Source of the DNA: Methylotenera sp.
GTDB lineage: Bacteria; Pseudomonadota; Gammaproteobacteria; Burkholderiales; Methylophilaceae
Length of the DNA stretch: 64,000 nucleotides
NCBI GenBank assembly: GCA_030682715.1
Contig: JAUXNQ010000055.1
Location: forward strand, 62,001-126,000
Direction: 5' to 3'
Part shown: positions 15,603-25,360 of the stretch, piece after piece
How the letters are laid out: each line of letters begins with the position of its first letter
Position numbering within the stretch: position 1 is the first letter of the stretch
Notes under the pieces: model-generated
Databases searched by the model: none
The model's input: only the letters and a program-made list of their open reading frames with translations
What the model was told of the DNA's origin: nothing
Translations under genes and position numbers: made by a program

Positions 15603-16595
15603 ATGCCTCTAAATAATCGTCAAATTTTAAATCCCTATTTCTCAAACACAGATACGGATTTGTCCGGATATAAGGACGGAATGCTCAAAGCAATTGATGA
15701 CATTTCGAAATATATTAGTGAGAAAGAGATTGAAGATTTTCTTAGTAATAAACTGCAATTGTTTTCAAATTCATTTAATGAACCTCAGTATTTGCAGGCT
15801 GCGTGTGAATTAGTAATTTGTTCACACCTGGCAAACAAATATAAGGATTCATTTAGTTATGAGTTGGGTGTCAACCCTCCAAAAAATGTAGACTGCGCTT
15901 TTAAAGATAATGATGTTCAGTTTAATTTAGAAATTAAATGTGCTGACTATACAAAAAGCAAAGAAATAGAAAATCAATTAGGGTTAAAACTTAATCTTTT
16001 TGGCCGTAATCCTGACAGAGCGGAAATTTTTAATGACTTATCAGATGCTATAGAAAAATCACATGGTGGACTTCCTCTTTTAGAGCAGCAACACATGGAC
16101 AATAAGTTAAAGGACTATTTATTATCCGCTCAAAGTAAGTTTTATCAGGCGCCAAAGAACGATCATCTGAATATTTTGGTCGTCTGTTGCGACAGTCCAA
16201 TGGATATCCAAAAATGGGTTGGATATATGTTTGCACATGAGGGATTATTTACTAACGAATCATTTGTTGATAAAACTAAATATAATCTTGTTGATGTTGT
16301 TTACATTACAAATTTACACCATCGTCATTTTGAATACACCACCAAAGATAAATTAACCAATCACTGGCTATTGGAGAATTCTTTTAATCTTATTTTTTCT
16401 AATCCATTTAGAACTTTAGCTAAACAGACGGCAATTGAACACTTTGTTGAAGTTATGCCAAATTACTCTTATGAATTACAAAATTATCAAGTATCAGGCG
16501 ACGCTGAAATTAGTGTTAAAAATGCAATTAGAATTTCTCACTTTGTAGTAGAAAAATTGCTATCCAATGGTGTTTACGTTTTTCAACCAAATTAA
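15603..16595 (+). CDS. Putative PD-(D/E)XK nuclease-like protein
   Basis: A 330-residue protein I do not recognise by name. Residues 97-112 have the spacing of a PD-(D/E)XK core (D97 in NVDCAF, then E110-I-K112 in NLEIKCADY), after a helical N-terminal region with an acidic residue at E89-like position (SYELGVNPP). This suggests a restriction-endonuclease fold. No methylase or other partner is adjacent; it follows the par genes by 45 bp and converges on fic. Very AT-rich, like the element backbone. It could be a defence effector or an accessory nuclease. Confidence 0.5.
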   Translation: MPLNNRQILNPYFSNTDTDLSGYKDGMLKAIDDISKYISEKEIEDFLSNKLQLFSNSFNEPQYLQAACELVICSHLANKYKDSFSYELGVNPPKNVDCAFKDNDVQFNLEIKCADYTKSKEIENQLGLKLNLFGRNPDRAEIFNDLSDAIEKSHGGLPLLEQQHMDNKLKDYLLSAQSKFYQAPKNDHLNILVVCCDSPMDIQKWVGYMFAHEGLFTNESFVDKTKYNLVDVVYITNLHHRHFEYTTKDKLTNHWLLENSFNLIFSNPFRTLAKQTAIEHFVEVMPNYSYELQNYQVSGDAEISVKNAIRISHFVVEKLLSNGVYVFQPN

Positions 16596-16620
16596 ATTGC
16601 GTACCGTTTTATTAAATTCT

Positions 16621-17757
16621 TTATTTAACTTTCCAATCATTCCAAGTCGGCACATAGTAACTATCCCGCCTAGATGTACCCATTACCTTAAACGCACCAA
16701 GTTCTACCAAGGCCTCAATATCTCTCAAAGCTGTGTCGGTAGAACATTTGGCAAGCGCAGCCCACTTACCCGTAGTCAATTTACCCTCAAAGCCATGCAT
16801 CAGCATATTCATCATCTGCATTTGACGTGGATTAAGGCTTCCGCCTTTGGCACGCTGGCTCAATGAGGCAAGATACAACGTACCTTTGATTTCCTCATTT
16901 GCAGACAGCACAGCGCGAAGCAAGCAGCCTAAATACCACTCAAGCCATTTCGTAGCATCAAGGTCACTCTTTTGTGCGTGCTCAAGCGCTTTATAGTAGT
17001 CGTCACGCTCTTTCATCATTTGAGCTGACAGACTATAAAACCTTTGAGACGAATCATCAGCTCGCGATAGCGTTAAATCACATACAGCCCGACCTGTACG
17101 ACCATTTCCATCCTCAAAAGGGTGTAAGGTAACAAACCATAAATGAGCAAGTCCAGACTTCAACACTGGATCGCAATCTGGGGCAGAATTAAGCCAAGCT
17201 AAGAATTCTCCCATTTGTTCACTGAGGACATCAGCTGGAGGCGCTTCATAATGTACTTTCTCATGCCCTATGCCACCTGACACCACTTGCATTGGGCCAT
17301 CTACATCGGCACGATAGGTTGCGACATTGATTTTGTGCATGCCACTATAGCCAGTTGGAAATAGGGCAGCATGCCATCCAAATAATCTAGCTTCAGTTAA
17401 GGGTTCTTGATATTTTTGGGTAGCATCAAGCACCATCTCGACAACGCCATCGGTGTTCTTATCGGATTTAACTGGATTGCTGACACTCACCCCTAACCGG
17501 CGTGCGATTGACGATCTGACGGCTTCAGGATTCAGTTTCTCGCCCTCTATCTCACTGGATTTAACTATCTCACTGGTGAGAGTTTTTAAGCTGGCTTGCT
17601 CTGACAATGTGAAACCAAGTGCCTGCATTGAGCCAAGCAAACGCCCACGCTCAACATTCACTTGAGAAAGTTGAGTTGAAAGCCTGGCCGAATCAAATGT
17701 CCAATGCGGCCATCCGGATTGCTGCCAAACGTATTTTTTATAATCACCGCTATTCAT
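16621..17757 (-). CDS. Fic family protein (AMPylase-like) with N-terminal inhibitory helix
   Basis: A 378-residue Fic enzyme, probably transferring AMP from ATP to a protein side chain. The full catalytic motif HPFEDGNGRTGR is at residues 212-223. An autoinhibitory motif of the class II type, SSEIEG, is at residues 67-72. The N-terminus (YVWQQSGWPHWTFD) fits the DUF4172-type domain, and the C-terminus has a winged-helix-like segment (KWAALAKCSTDTALRDIEAL) that may bind DNA. It starts 73 bp after jetD and is preceded by two large palindromes, one covering the start codon, with no Shine-Dalgarno, so a leaderless or tightly repressed transcript is likely. Its target is unknown. Confidence 0.88.
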   Translation of the reverse strand: MNSGDYKKYVWQQSGWPHWTFDSARLSTQLSQVNVERGRLLGSMQALGFTLSEQASLKTLTSEIVKSSEIEGEKLNPEAVRSSIARRLGVSVSNPVKSDKNTDGVVEMVLDATQKYQEPLTEARLFGWHAALFPTGYSGMHKINVATYRADVDGPMQVVSGGIGHEKVHYEAPPADVLSEQMGEFLAWLNSAPDCDPVLKSGLAHLWFVTLHPFEDGNGRTGRAVCDLTLSRADDSSQRFYSLSAQMMKERDDYYKALEHAQKSDLDATKWLEWYLGCLLRAVLSANEEIKGTLYLASLSQRAKGGSLNPRQMQMMNMLMHGFEGKLTTGKWAALAKCSTDTALRDIEALVELGAFKVMGTSRRDSYYVPTWNDWKVK

Positions 17758-17822
17758 GCGGTAATAATTGCATTAAATCACCGCAAGGTCAATACTTATT
17801 ACCGCTAATTATGCGGTGATAA
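17741..17822 (-). promoter_or_regulatory. Two operator palindromes at the fic start
   Basis: Arms TTAT(T/C)ACCGC and GCGGT(A/G)ATAA separated by 7 bp occur twice: about 17741-17767, spanning the fic start codon, and 17796-17822. An extra half-site TCACCGC lies between them (about 17777-17783). The repeated design implies cooperative binding, probably by the winged-helix part of Fic itself. Confidence 0.65.
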
Positions 17823-17830
17823 TCGCCGCA

Positions 17831-19000
17831 TCAAGCTAAGGTTTCCTGCTCAACTGTGAACTTAGCATCCCTAATTGCTTCTACAAGAAAGCTCCAGCCT
17901 GCAGCTTCAGCGAAATGAACCATTTTATTCACTGTATTGGCGCTTGCTGGGTCTCTGTGCTCCATGGGTACGTTATCTGGGTGCATTTGCCAAGGAATGA
18001 TTGTATGGCCAGCCTTACGCGCCTCCTGTGCTAATACAGAAGCAATCCTGAAGCCACCTTCGTCAACATCACCCCAATGATATACGGGGACATCTTGAGG
18101 TAGGCCTTGCAATAACCTCACGTACATCTCACGCCAAGGTGGATTGGGCATACCGGCGGTGTAAATCAGTAAAACATTCTCGTCACAGCGACGGCGTGCC
18201 TCACTGTGAAATGTTGTCTGGTTCTCAATCGTCATTATTGAAAGAGGTAGGCTTCCAAGCCGTTTGATAGCTGCAGCTGGAAACCCAGAGTAGGGCGCAT
18301 CAATGTAGCCGGTAACTCTTTCTCGTTCTATGATGACATTACCAGCCATTCTGACAGGGTGCTCTTCTCTGAACAGCCCTATAGCTTCCCAAACCTCTGA
18401 AGACGGCCTATTGGAATTAACGTCTCCGGACAAGATGACATCTATTGGCGCAGCCAATTTCTTGATGCGTTTGGTATCTTTGAACAGTTTTCCACTGGCC
18501 TCATTGATAGGTAATGAGATTACGCCTTGAGCAAGATTCTCTTTAGCAAAGTCAATCACGCGAATCGCATCTACCCAGTCTTTTACATCTGCTGCAGTAT
18601 AAGTTCTCACTGTGCGGAGCTCCGCCCACTTTTGCAGCACATCAATAAGCACCGGAAAACGATCAGTAAACACCTCTAAGAGCGATTTAGCATGGGACAA
18701 AACATCTGTCGATAACTCTTTCCCTAGAAACTTTGCCAGTAGTCGATTATCTTTCAGCTCAATACGATTGATAAACCCTTCATCCTCAATGCGAGTGCCT
18801 ATGGTGTAGGTAATCGCACCTTCAGCTCTACAAGCGTCTATGACCGTCTCAAATGCTTCTTTGGCTTGTAATGAGCGCCCATTATGATATTTAACTAAAT
18901 TAGACTTGGTTATTACTGACGCTTTGGTGCGACGGCCAGCTTCAGTTTTTTCCGAATCGGATAACAGTTTATTGAGCAGAGAATACGCGAGGTCTTCCAT
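17831..19000 (-). CDS. jetD: Wadjet nuclease subunit JetD (DUF3322/DUF2220, TOPRIM)
   Basis: A 389-residue nuclease subunit of the type I Wadjet system, which cleaves small circular plasmids after the SMC motor senses their size. The C-terminal TOPRIM-like domain shows the glutamate in MTIENQTTF and the metal-binding GDVDEGG (D311, D313). The N-terminal half matches the DUF3322 type. Its ATG overlaps the last base of the jetC stop codon (TAATG), so translation is coupled. It is the last gene of the WYL-jetABCD operon; fic follows behind its own operators. Confidence 0.9.
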   Translation of the reverse strand: MEDLAYSLLNKLLSDSEKTEAGRRTKASVITKSNLVKYHNGRSLQAKEAFETVIDACRAEGAITYTIGTRIEDEGFINRIELKDNRLLAKFLGKELSTDVLSHAKSLLEVFTDRFPVLIDVLQKWAELRTVRTYTAADVKDWVDAIRVIDFAKENLAQGVISLPINEASGKLFKDTKRIKKLAAPIDVILSGDVNSNRPSSEVWEAIGLFREEHPVRMAGNVIIERERVTGYIDAPYSGFPAAAIKRLGSLPLSIMTIENQTTFHSEARRRCDENVLLIYTAGMPNPPWREMYVRLLQGLPQDVPVYHWGDVDEGGFRIASVLAQEARKAGHTIIPWQMHPDNVPMEHRDPASANTVNKMVHFAEAAGWSFLVEAIRDAKFTVEQETLA

Positions 19001-22000
19001 TAAGCAACAGCCTCAATTCGCTCTGCCCTCATAGTCTCAAGCTCATTTTCAATAAGCTCACCATTAAACTCTGACAGGTCGCTTCTAAACATTTCTCGCA
19101 CTGTTTCAGAGACATCATGCGCTTGTATTAGCATGGAGCTATTTTCAACATCACGTAGGATGTCGTAGTAACGATGCAAGAACGCAGTTAAAGTGCCTAA
19201 GTTATCACCTGGGCTGGCCATGAATATTTGGAGTCCAAGCTGTTCTAAATATCGCATAGTTGCCACGATATTAGCTGTATCCATTTTATTGAACGCTTCA
19301 TCAAGCAATATCAAGCGAATTCCATCCGAGCTGCCATTATCTAGTCTATAAGCTGAAGCCAAAGCTGCACCGGCTATTACATATAGCGGAGCGCGATGTT
19401 CACCACCGGAGCCAGTGCCAAGACGCTTGCTGAGGCTTCCAACGGTGGTTAATGTCTTGTTGATAGAATCTTCACGCAGAATCTCGATATCAAACTCAAA
19501 GAACTCCCTGTAGTCGTCGAGTGGGTTCTGCATTCCGGCTGTGCTAGGTGCTATTTTGTCATCGAGAAGCTGACGGAATTCTTCCGGCATTTCGCCCGCG
19601 CCACCTAATAAGTCATCAGTAGGGCCATAGGCTGCAATATCTTTCACAAATTTGAGTAAGCTTTTGAGTTGTGGCCTTATCGTACGAGTAAAACGATAGC
19701 GCTCACCATTCGAGAATACTGGGCATGTGCTCAACACCTGGTTAAGCCGGTTCATAGACTTTTCTAAATGGTCTATGTTGTTACTGAGTGCAACCGCCAC
19801 ATCAGCACGGAATGTATCTTGCGATGCTTTAAATGCTTCCTTCATGCGGGCATCAAAATCACTTAATTCTGTATCTCTTAAGCGTTTTAGTAGCTCACTA
19901 ATCCATTCACGGTCTTTACGCCAATCATCAGCGCCCGCGACACCTTGTTCTCTATATTTCTCCCTGAAGGTTCCAATCTCTTTATAACCGCGTGAAATTG
20001 CATTATTCATCTCGGTTTTAGACGAATCTTTCTGCCTTCCGCAATATTCTTTCATCAATCCATATTGGTCATCAAATTTTTCTAAAAGAATATCCCACTG
20101 CTTAGAAGCATAATCCCGATCATAGGCTTCGTTGCTTTCAATATCCGTGAATGCTTTTTGTGCTGCCTCCCATTTATTTCTAGCTTCAGTGACATGACTT
20201 TCGCATTGCGTTAGCTTTTGTTCAGCGCGTCCAATTTTCAACTTTAAGTCGCTAACTTGTGGCATCAATGTGTTTACCTGATTATCTAGCTTTGCAACCA
20301 GGGCATTGAGTCTTACATATTCAGCATCCGCTGAATCATTTAAACGCGATGTAAGGCTTGCGACAGCGCTTCTAGCCGTATGCATCTCATCACATGCATC
20401 TAACATGTATTTCATCACAGACTCTTCACTAGAAATGCGACGTAGGCTCTCAATTAACGCTTTGATGGATTCAATTTTTGTTGTGAAGGTTTTGATAGTT
20501 GCTTTGAGTGAGGAAATTTCCTTTGTTAAAGCCTCTTTTTGGTTGTTATCGCCACCGCCGATTTTGAGATTACCCAATAAAATTGGCTTAATACGGTCAT
20601 ATTCGCCTGATTGAATAATCATGCCATCCTGAGTCAATGTACGCTTGCCGGCCAATGCCTCTGCATCAGTAGTAGCGCGTAGCATGTCACCAAAACGTCT
20701 CTGTAAGTAAGCCACAGCAGCAGGATTGTCACCTACAATCAATTCTGCGACTGAGCCAGATACCGGCGCAATAGTATTTTGCTTACTCGCTGCGACAATT
20801 TTTGCGCCATAAATTGCCCGTGGCCCAGTCAGTCCACGATAAACGCTAAATGCTTTAGCTTCGTCGTCCTTAGAGACCAACAAGGCTTCAATGTTGCGGC
20901 CTAAATATGCTTCAATAACAGGTTGCCATGAAGTGTCTGTGATATTAACAAGATCACATACCGGCGTTGCATGAATGCCGTTATCGCTTAACTCTGCAAG
21001 TAACCGGTTTGTATCATTACTTAGCATCGAGCGACCAGCTTTAACCCTTTGCAAAGCATTTTCACTCAGCTTAAGCTGCTCTTCAACTTGAGTTTGATTG
21101 CTAACAATACCTCTATTGAGATCAAATAAATCAGTAATGGCGCGTGTTGACTCGTACACTGAAGGCTTGATCAATGTCGATAACTGTTCTTTACTTAAAT
21201 CTTGATAGTTTGGCATTGCACCATCAATAGATTTAACCACGGACAGAATCGCAGACGTGCTCTCAAGCAGCTTGGAATTAGCTGCAGCATCCAAAGTATT
21301 ACGAATCAAGCTTAATCCATTGCGTATTTCACCCGATTTCTTCATCTCCAAATCTCTGGACTTGCTGATTTCGCTACTAATCACCCCATTTTCTTGATGG
21401 GCCGCATGATTCATAATTAAAATTTGGTTGGATTTGACCTGTTCTTGCGCATTTTTTAAGACAGCATTTTCTCGAATATGCTGTTCGTTTAATTGATGTA
21501 AGCTCTCTTCCGCATCTGCATGCTCATCGGACGCAACTTCCAGTAATGCACTTGCTTCACTGCTAGAAGCCCAGCTGTATAGTCCATTCCAAGTAACCTC
21601 GCGTTTTGAAGCAAATTCAGCCTTATTAAACTCCACTTCAACTCGTTCACCGTCCTCAATTTTAGTCTTCACTTCAGCCACTTTTTTGGCCAAGCTACGG
21701 AATGATTCAGTGACTTCCTTGAATTTATTGATATTGGTGGGTCGAGCTTCCAGTACATCCTGACGTACGATTTTATCCACTGATTTATCAAAACGCATCC
21801 TAAGTGCAAATCTAAATGCACTCTTGAATGCCTCCATAGACGGTGCGCCACCACTGCCACGAAGGGCGAGTAGAGAGGCGGCAACAAATCGCTCTGAATC
21901 CGGATAAAGTGGATCTTCGCCAAACGCCTTTGAGCGTTCAATCAGATTATGGCGGAATGTTTCCCAAGTTCGAGGACTCTCTTGGTTGTTCACAACTTGC

Positions 22001-22416
22001 AAATGGTCGTCCATTGATAACTCAACGCCTGGCAGAATATAGCGGCCTCTTACTTCATGGCCTTCAGTATCCATAGAAGCATAAAGACATACCCCCATAG
22101 AAGTTGCCTCTTTGGTAATCGAATCGCGCCATACCAAAGTGATATAGGTGGTTGCATTGTCCCGTGCACGCTTAACCTCATCGTGCATGCCTAAACAATA
22201 GGAACGAATGGTACGGGTCGTTGTGCGCTCATCAGCCTGCGCATTTAGACTCACTAAACGACTATTGGCACCGAACATAGCGATTTGAACGGCATCGACC
22301 AATGAGCTCTTACCGCTAGCATTGGGGCCAAATATCCCCGTAATCTCCTGCAGACGAATTTCCTGTTTTTCAAACAAGAAAAATTGAACAAGTTTTATGC
22401 TTTCAAGGAATTTCAT
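19000..22416 (-). CDS. jetC: Wadjet SMC-like ATPase JetC
   Basis: A 1138-residue SMC/MukB-like motor. Walker A GPNASGKSS lies at residues 30-38 and Walker B (LILLDEAFNKMD) near 1036-1046. Between them is a long coiled coil with a hinge-like centre around residues 480-600 (NRLLAELSDNGIHATPVCDL, then APVSGSVAELIVG). The signature-like segment GSGGEHRAPLYVIAGAAL precedes Walker B. It would extrude DNA loops with JetA and JetB and deliver circular DNA to JetD. It overlaps jetB by four bases and jetD by one. The length is as expected for the family and there is no damage. Confidence 0.93.
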   Translation of the reverse strand: MKFLESIKLVQFFLFEKQEIRLQEITGIFGPNASGKSSLVDAVQIAMFGANSRLVSLNAQADERTTTRTIRSYCLGMHDEVKRARDNATTYITLVWRDSITKEATSMGVCLYASMDTEGHEVRGRYILPGVELSMDDHLQVVNNQESPRTWETFRHNLIERSKAFGEDPLYPDSERFVAASLLALRGSGGAPSMEAFKSAFRFALRMRFDKSVDKIVRQDVLEARPTNINKFKEVTESFRSLAKKVAEVKTKIEDGERVEVEFNKAEFASKREVTWNGLYSWASSSEASALLEVASDEHADAEESLHQLNEQHIRENAVLKNAQEQVKSNQILIMNHAAHQENGVISSEISKSRDLEMKKSGEIRNGLSLIRNTLDAAANSKLLESTSAILSVVKSIDGAMPNYQDLSKEQLSTLIKPSVYESTRAITDLFDLNRGIVSNQTQVEEQLKLSENALQRVKAGRSMLSNDTNRLLAELSDNGIHATPVCDLVNITDTSWQPVIEAYLGRNIEALLVSKDDEAKAFSVYRGLTGPRAIYGAKIVAASKQNTIAPVSGSVAELIVGDNPAAVAYLQRRFGDMLRATTDAEALAGKRTLTQDGMIIQSGEYDRIKPILLGNLKIGGGDNNQKEALTKEISSLKATIKTFTTKIESIKALIESLRRISSEESVMKYMLDACDEMHTARSAVASLTSRLNDSADAEYVRLNALVAKLDNQVNTLMPQVSDLKLKIGRAEQKLTQCESHVTEARNKWEAAQKAFTDIESNEAYDRDYASKQWDILLEKFDDQYGLMKEYCGRQKDSSKTEMNNAISRGYKEIGTFREKYREQGVAGADDWRKDREWISELLKRLRDTELSDFDARMKEAFKASQDTFRADVAVALSNNIDHLEKSMNRLNQVLSTCPVFSNGERYRFTRTIRPQLKSLLKFVKDIAAYGPTDDLLGGAGEMPEEFRQLLDDKIAPSTAGMQNPLDDYREFFEFDIEILREDSINKTLTTVGSLSKRLGTGSGGEHRAPLYVIAGAALASAYRLDNGSSDGIRLILLDEAFNKMDTANIVATMRYLEQLGLQIFMASPGDNLGTLTAFLHRYYDILRDVENSSMLIQAHDVSETVREMFRSDLSEFNGELIENELETMRAERIEAVA

Positions 22417-23069
22417 GCTTCCACCTCGGTAATTTCTTCTTCGTTATTATTGATAGCATCTACAACCTTCGTTTGAGACCAGTGCCCTAAGCGTTGCAGG
22501 GTGGTTTCACCAAGCACCTCCACAATAGCTGGTCTTATCAAGATGAATGACTGTGAATCGGCTTCGCCGTCAAAGTCTTCTAGGCTTTGCTCGTCAGCCA
22601 TCCTGACTAAGCCACAGCGCCTAAGCTGTCTTAGCAGAGCGTTAAACTCGACCTTGGAGGGCAATTCACGACCTGTTGATAGCTTATATTTTTCGTCCAG
22701 CTCGATCAGTTCGCAGAACACTTCTCCATTGTCGTTTTGCTGACCTATGCGTGCAGATTCGTCGTAAAGAGTCCGGAGTACAAGTGCTATTAACGTAAGC
22801 GATACTGAGGCTGTACCACTCTTTTGATGCTTAGGTTTCGCAAATACATAACGCAGCAAAGGATTAACGTCCAAGACGATACCAAGCGGCTCAAGGACAT
22901 GCTCAAATTCCTTGGTGTAGCGTTCTACTAAATAATAAGCAATCCGACTATGTTTATCCGAATGGTAAAGCACTTGCTCAGTGACCAATCTATAGGCCGC
23001 TGCCTCGAACTCTTCTGCAGTATGTTGTCCGTCAGTGCGTGATGCTGCGGTTTCCCAGTAGTTACTCAT
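22413..23069 (-). CDS. jetB: Wadjet subunit JetB (DUF4194, kite-like)
   Basis: A 218-residue acidic protein matching JetB, the KITE/MukE-like winged-helix subunit that joins the SMC head to the kleisin-like JetA. Recognisable blocks are YRLVTEQVLYHSDKHSRIAY near the start and NALLRQLRRCGLVR in the winged-helix part. It lies between jetA (9-bp gap) and jetC (ATGA overlap). Confidence 0.88.
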   Translation of the reverse strand: MSNYWETAASRTDGQHTAEEFEAAAYRLVTEQVLYHSDKHSRIAYYLVERYTKEFEHVLEPLGIVLDVNPLLRYVFAKPKHQKSGTASVSLTLIALVLRTLYDESARIGQQNDNGEVFCELIELDEKYKLSTGRELPSKVEFNALLRQLRRCGLVRMADEQSLEDFDGEADSQSFILIRPAIVEVLGETTLQRLGHWSQTKVVDAINNNEEEITEVEA

Positions 23070-23078
23070 GAAATACTC

Positions 23079-24542
23079 CTATTTTTTAACCGCATTACGC
23101 GCTATTACTTTGAATGGTATGGACGAGATATGGGGGTGGGCTGTTTCTGCGCTACCATTAATCTCAACTCTAAAACCTCTCGTCATACCTATTGCATCCA
23201 TTTGCAATTTCTTACTTTTAGCGCTCATCTGGAGGCTTAAAGTTGAAAGTGACTGATACATACGAACGTCTGAAATGCTGTTGATCTCTAATTCTTCGTT
23301 ATTGAGGGAATCCTTACCTACCAGCTGATTCTTGGCATAGGTTGAGAGGCCTAAGAAGGTGACTGTGCGATTAGCCCTTGCCCGAAGCATGATTCTTGAC
23401 TTCGCTATTTGTTCGTCCGATACAACCACTTTTCTTAAAGCTGAAGGAGCTGCACGCTCGATAGCTTTTCTTGGCTCTGCGAGTCTTTCTTCACTAAGCA
23501 TCTCACTTGGCGCAAATGGGTCTGCCATTAACGGCACGCCTTGTTCTAAAACAGATGCAATAGCATGTTTAACCATTACGTCTGTTGGCCTTAATGACCG
23601 CAAACGATAATCCAAGAATGCTAATGCCCGCTTATTAGCACGCCTGATTTCATCGTCCAGCCGGTCTAGGTATTCATCAATTCGCTGCAGCTCAGATAAG
23701 CGATTTAGATCCCGCTCGAATAGCCTTTCTGCTTTCTGAATATCGCCTGGTGTACGTTTGCTTTCATACCATGCAATTAATCGCTGGCGATGCGCCTGTG
23801 ATTCACGTATGTCTTCAATTCTAGTGAGAATCTGAGCGCGTTTTGAAAGAGGATGTTCTGTTGTTCTCAGCTCACGATAATCACCAATAAATACACGCTC
23901 GATATAGCCACTAAAGAATTGTTGTACATATTGTGCGGTAGAGATGTTGTGATGCAGCGACTCCATCAAGTCACGAATGTTTGTGCCCGTATTTCTGACA
24001 TGCTCCAATAGATTTCGCGCTTGTTCTGCAGCTTCAGCAAGGGAGTCTCCGGCGGCATTACCATCAATGACCATCTGCAAGTTTGCATCAATTGAACGAA
24101 TTTTCCCCGATACAAACACTGGACCAGTTTCAGCAAATGATATGAGCATCGTTAGGAATTGGCTAACAGATGGCTGCATTGTTACTTTCTTCTCAAAACG
24201 GGGCTGTTCTATGCGGAACCAGCCACATTCATAGAAGCGATTGAAGATTGCTGCAGCGCGAACTTCAACTTGAGTATTGCCTACGTCAACAGCGTCCTCG
24301 CTGTCCCAGATTTCTTCAAACTCCAAAGCTTCAATAATGTCTTGAACTATCAATTTGGATGGGTAGCCTCTACTTGGGGGTAGCGGTGCATCTGGGCCAA
24401 ATCGCTTTTCATGAAGACGGCATAAAAGTGACCAATAGCGATGTCTATTTGATGAGGCGAGGGGAGCGAACAGCCGGTCTGGTAGTCGTTCAAACAACAA
24501 TGATGACGCAGTAGCGTGGTTATTTATTTCTTGAATAGCCAT
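23079..24542 (-). CDS. jetA: Wadjet subunit JetA (DUF3375, kleisin/MukF-like)
   Basis: A 487-residue protein of the DUF3375 family, the MukF/kleisin-like subunit of type I Wadjet. It has an N-terminal helical domain beginning FERLPDRLFAPLASSNRHRY, a long helical centre (RIEDIRESQAHRQRLIAWYE) and a C-terminal part that would contact the JetC head. It overlaps the upstream WYL regulator gene by 19 bp, so the regulator and jetABCD form one operon. Confidence 0.9.
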   Translation of the reverse strand: MAIQEINNHATASSLLFERLPDRLFAPLASSNRHRYWSLLCRLHEKRFGPDAPLPPSRGYPSKLIVQDIIEALEFEEIWDSEDAVDVGNTQVEVRAAAIFNRFYECGWFRIEQPRFEKKVTMQPSVSQFLTMLISFAETGPVFVSGKIRSIDANLQMVIDGNAAGDSLAEAAEQARNLLEHVRNTGTNIRDLMESLHHNISTAQYVQQFFSGYIERVFIGDYRELRTTEHPLSKRAQILTRIEDIRESQAHRQRLIAWYESKRTPGDIQKAERLFERDLNRLSELQRIDEYLDRLDDEIRRANKRALAFLDYRLRSLRPTDVMVKHAIASVLEQGVPLMADPFAPSEMLSEERLAEPRKAIERAAPSALRKVVVSDEQIAKSRIMLRARANRTVTFLGLSTYAKNQLVGKDSLNNEELEINSISDVRMYQSLSTLSLQMSAKSKKLQMDAIGMTRGFRVEINGSAETAHPHISSIPFKVIARNAVKK

Positions 24543-25357
24543 TTGCTAATCTCCTTAACATTCTCTACTGCCAAGAAGTATTCAGGTGGCCGCTGTTTTT
24601 CAACATCAACCGCTGCACCGACATTATTAATAAAATAATTCACCAATGGGCCACGGCAAACGGTAACTCGCGCCATAGTTTTAGCGAAATATTCTTGTCG
24701 GACGACTAATTGTTGGTCTTGAGTTAAATCAGGATGAGCTATCAAACTAACATTCACTTCCGTCAGCCAATCTTTATCGTCTTTAATAGAAAACTTAGCC
24801 GGTTGATTGAGAAGCTTTACATCGGAAATTCGACCTAAAGTGTAGTCTCGAAACTGCTTATTGAGCTCACTATAGGCTCTAACATGCCAGCGAGGGCCAG
24901 CTTTTACAATGCTATGTGGAGCGATAATCCTTGAATGTGGGATTGGTTCACCCATCGAACAGTAGGTAATTTCCACCTCTCGATTTGACCGTGCAGCATT
25001 TGTTAAAATTGCAAAGTTCTTAGGATCAGGAGTGGTAATTTCGTTAAAGGCTGAAACAACATTGCTATGCTGATTCTCCATATCAGGAGAAAGGCTTATT
25101 AGTGAAAGATACCTTGATAACGACTGGGAATCGTCTTTGTTTTTTTCTGTATAAAATCTAAAGGTGGCAAAGAAAGTTCTTGTTACAGTATTCCATTCAA
25201 TCCAAGTAGGATGGCTGTCACGGAACTCTCTAAGCCATTGACTAGCTCGTATTTGTGTTAATCCAAAAAGCTCTCGGATACGAGCATTTCCAATTTGCCC
25301 CTCCCATCGAAGCAAAAGCTCTAATTGCTGTAATCTTTGTAAATCAAGCTTCGCCAT
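24524..25357 (-). CDS. WYL-domain transcriptional regulator of the Wadjet operon
   Basis: A 277-residue regulator with an N-terminal winged helix (ELLLRWEGQIGNARIRELFG) and a WYL-like ligand-binding domain (RIIAPHSIVKAGPRWHVRAY ... RDYTLGRI), then a C-terminal extension. This BrxR/CapW-like plan is common at the head of defence operons, where the protein represses until it senses nucleic acid or another ligand. It overlaps jetA by 19 bp. Palindromes and repeats in its promoter (25361-25423) are the likely operator, so autorepression is probable. Confidence 0.85.
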   Translation of the reverse strand: MAKLDLQRLQQLELLLRWEGQIGNARIRELFGLTQIRASQWLREFRDSHPTWIEWNTVTRTFFATFRFYTEKNKDDSQSLSRYLSLISLSPDMENQHSNVVSAFNEITTPDPKNFAILTNAARSNREVEITYCSMGEPIPHSRIIAPHSIVKAGPRWHVRAYSELNKQFRDYTLGRISDVKLLNQPAKFSIKDDKDWLTEVNVSLIAHPDLTQDQQLVVRQEYFAKTMARVTVCRGPLVNYFINNVGAAVDVEKQRPPEYFLAVENVKEISKWLFKK

Positions 25358-25360
25358 AAA

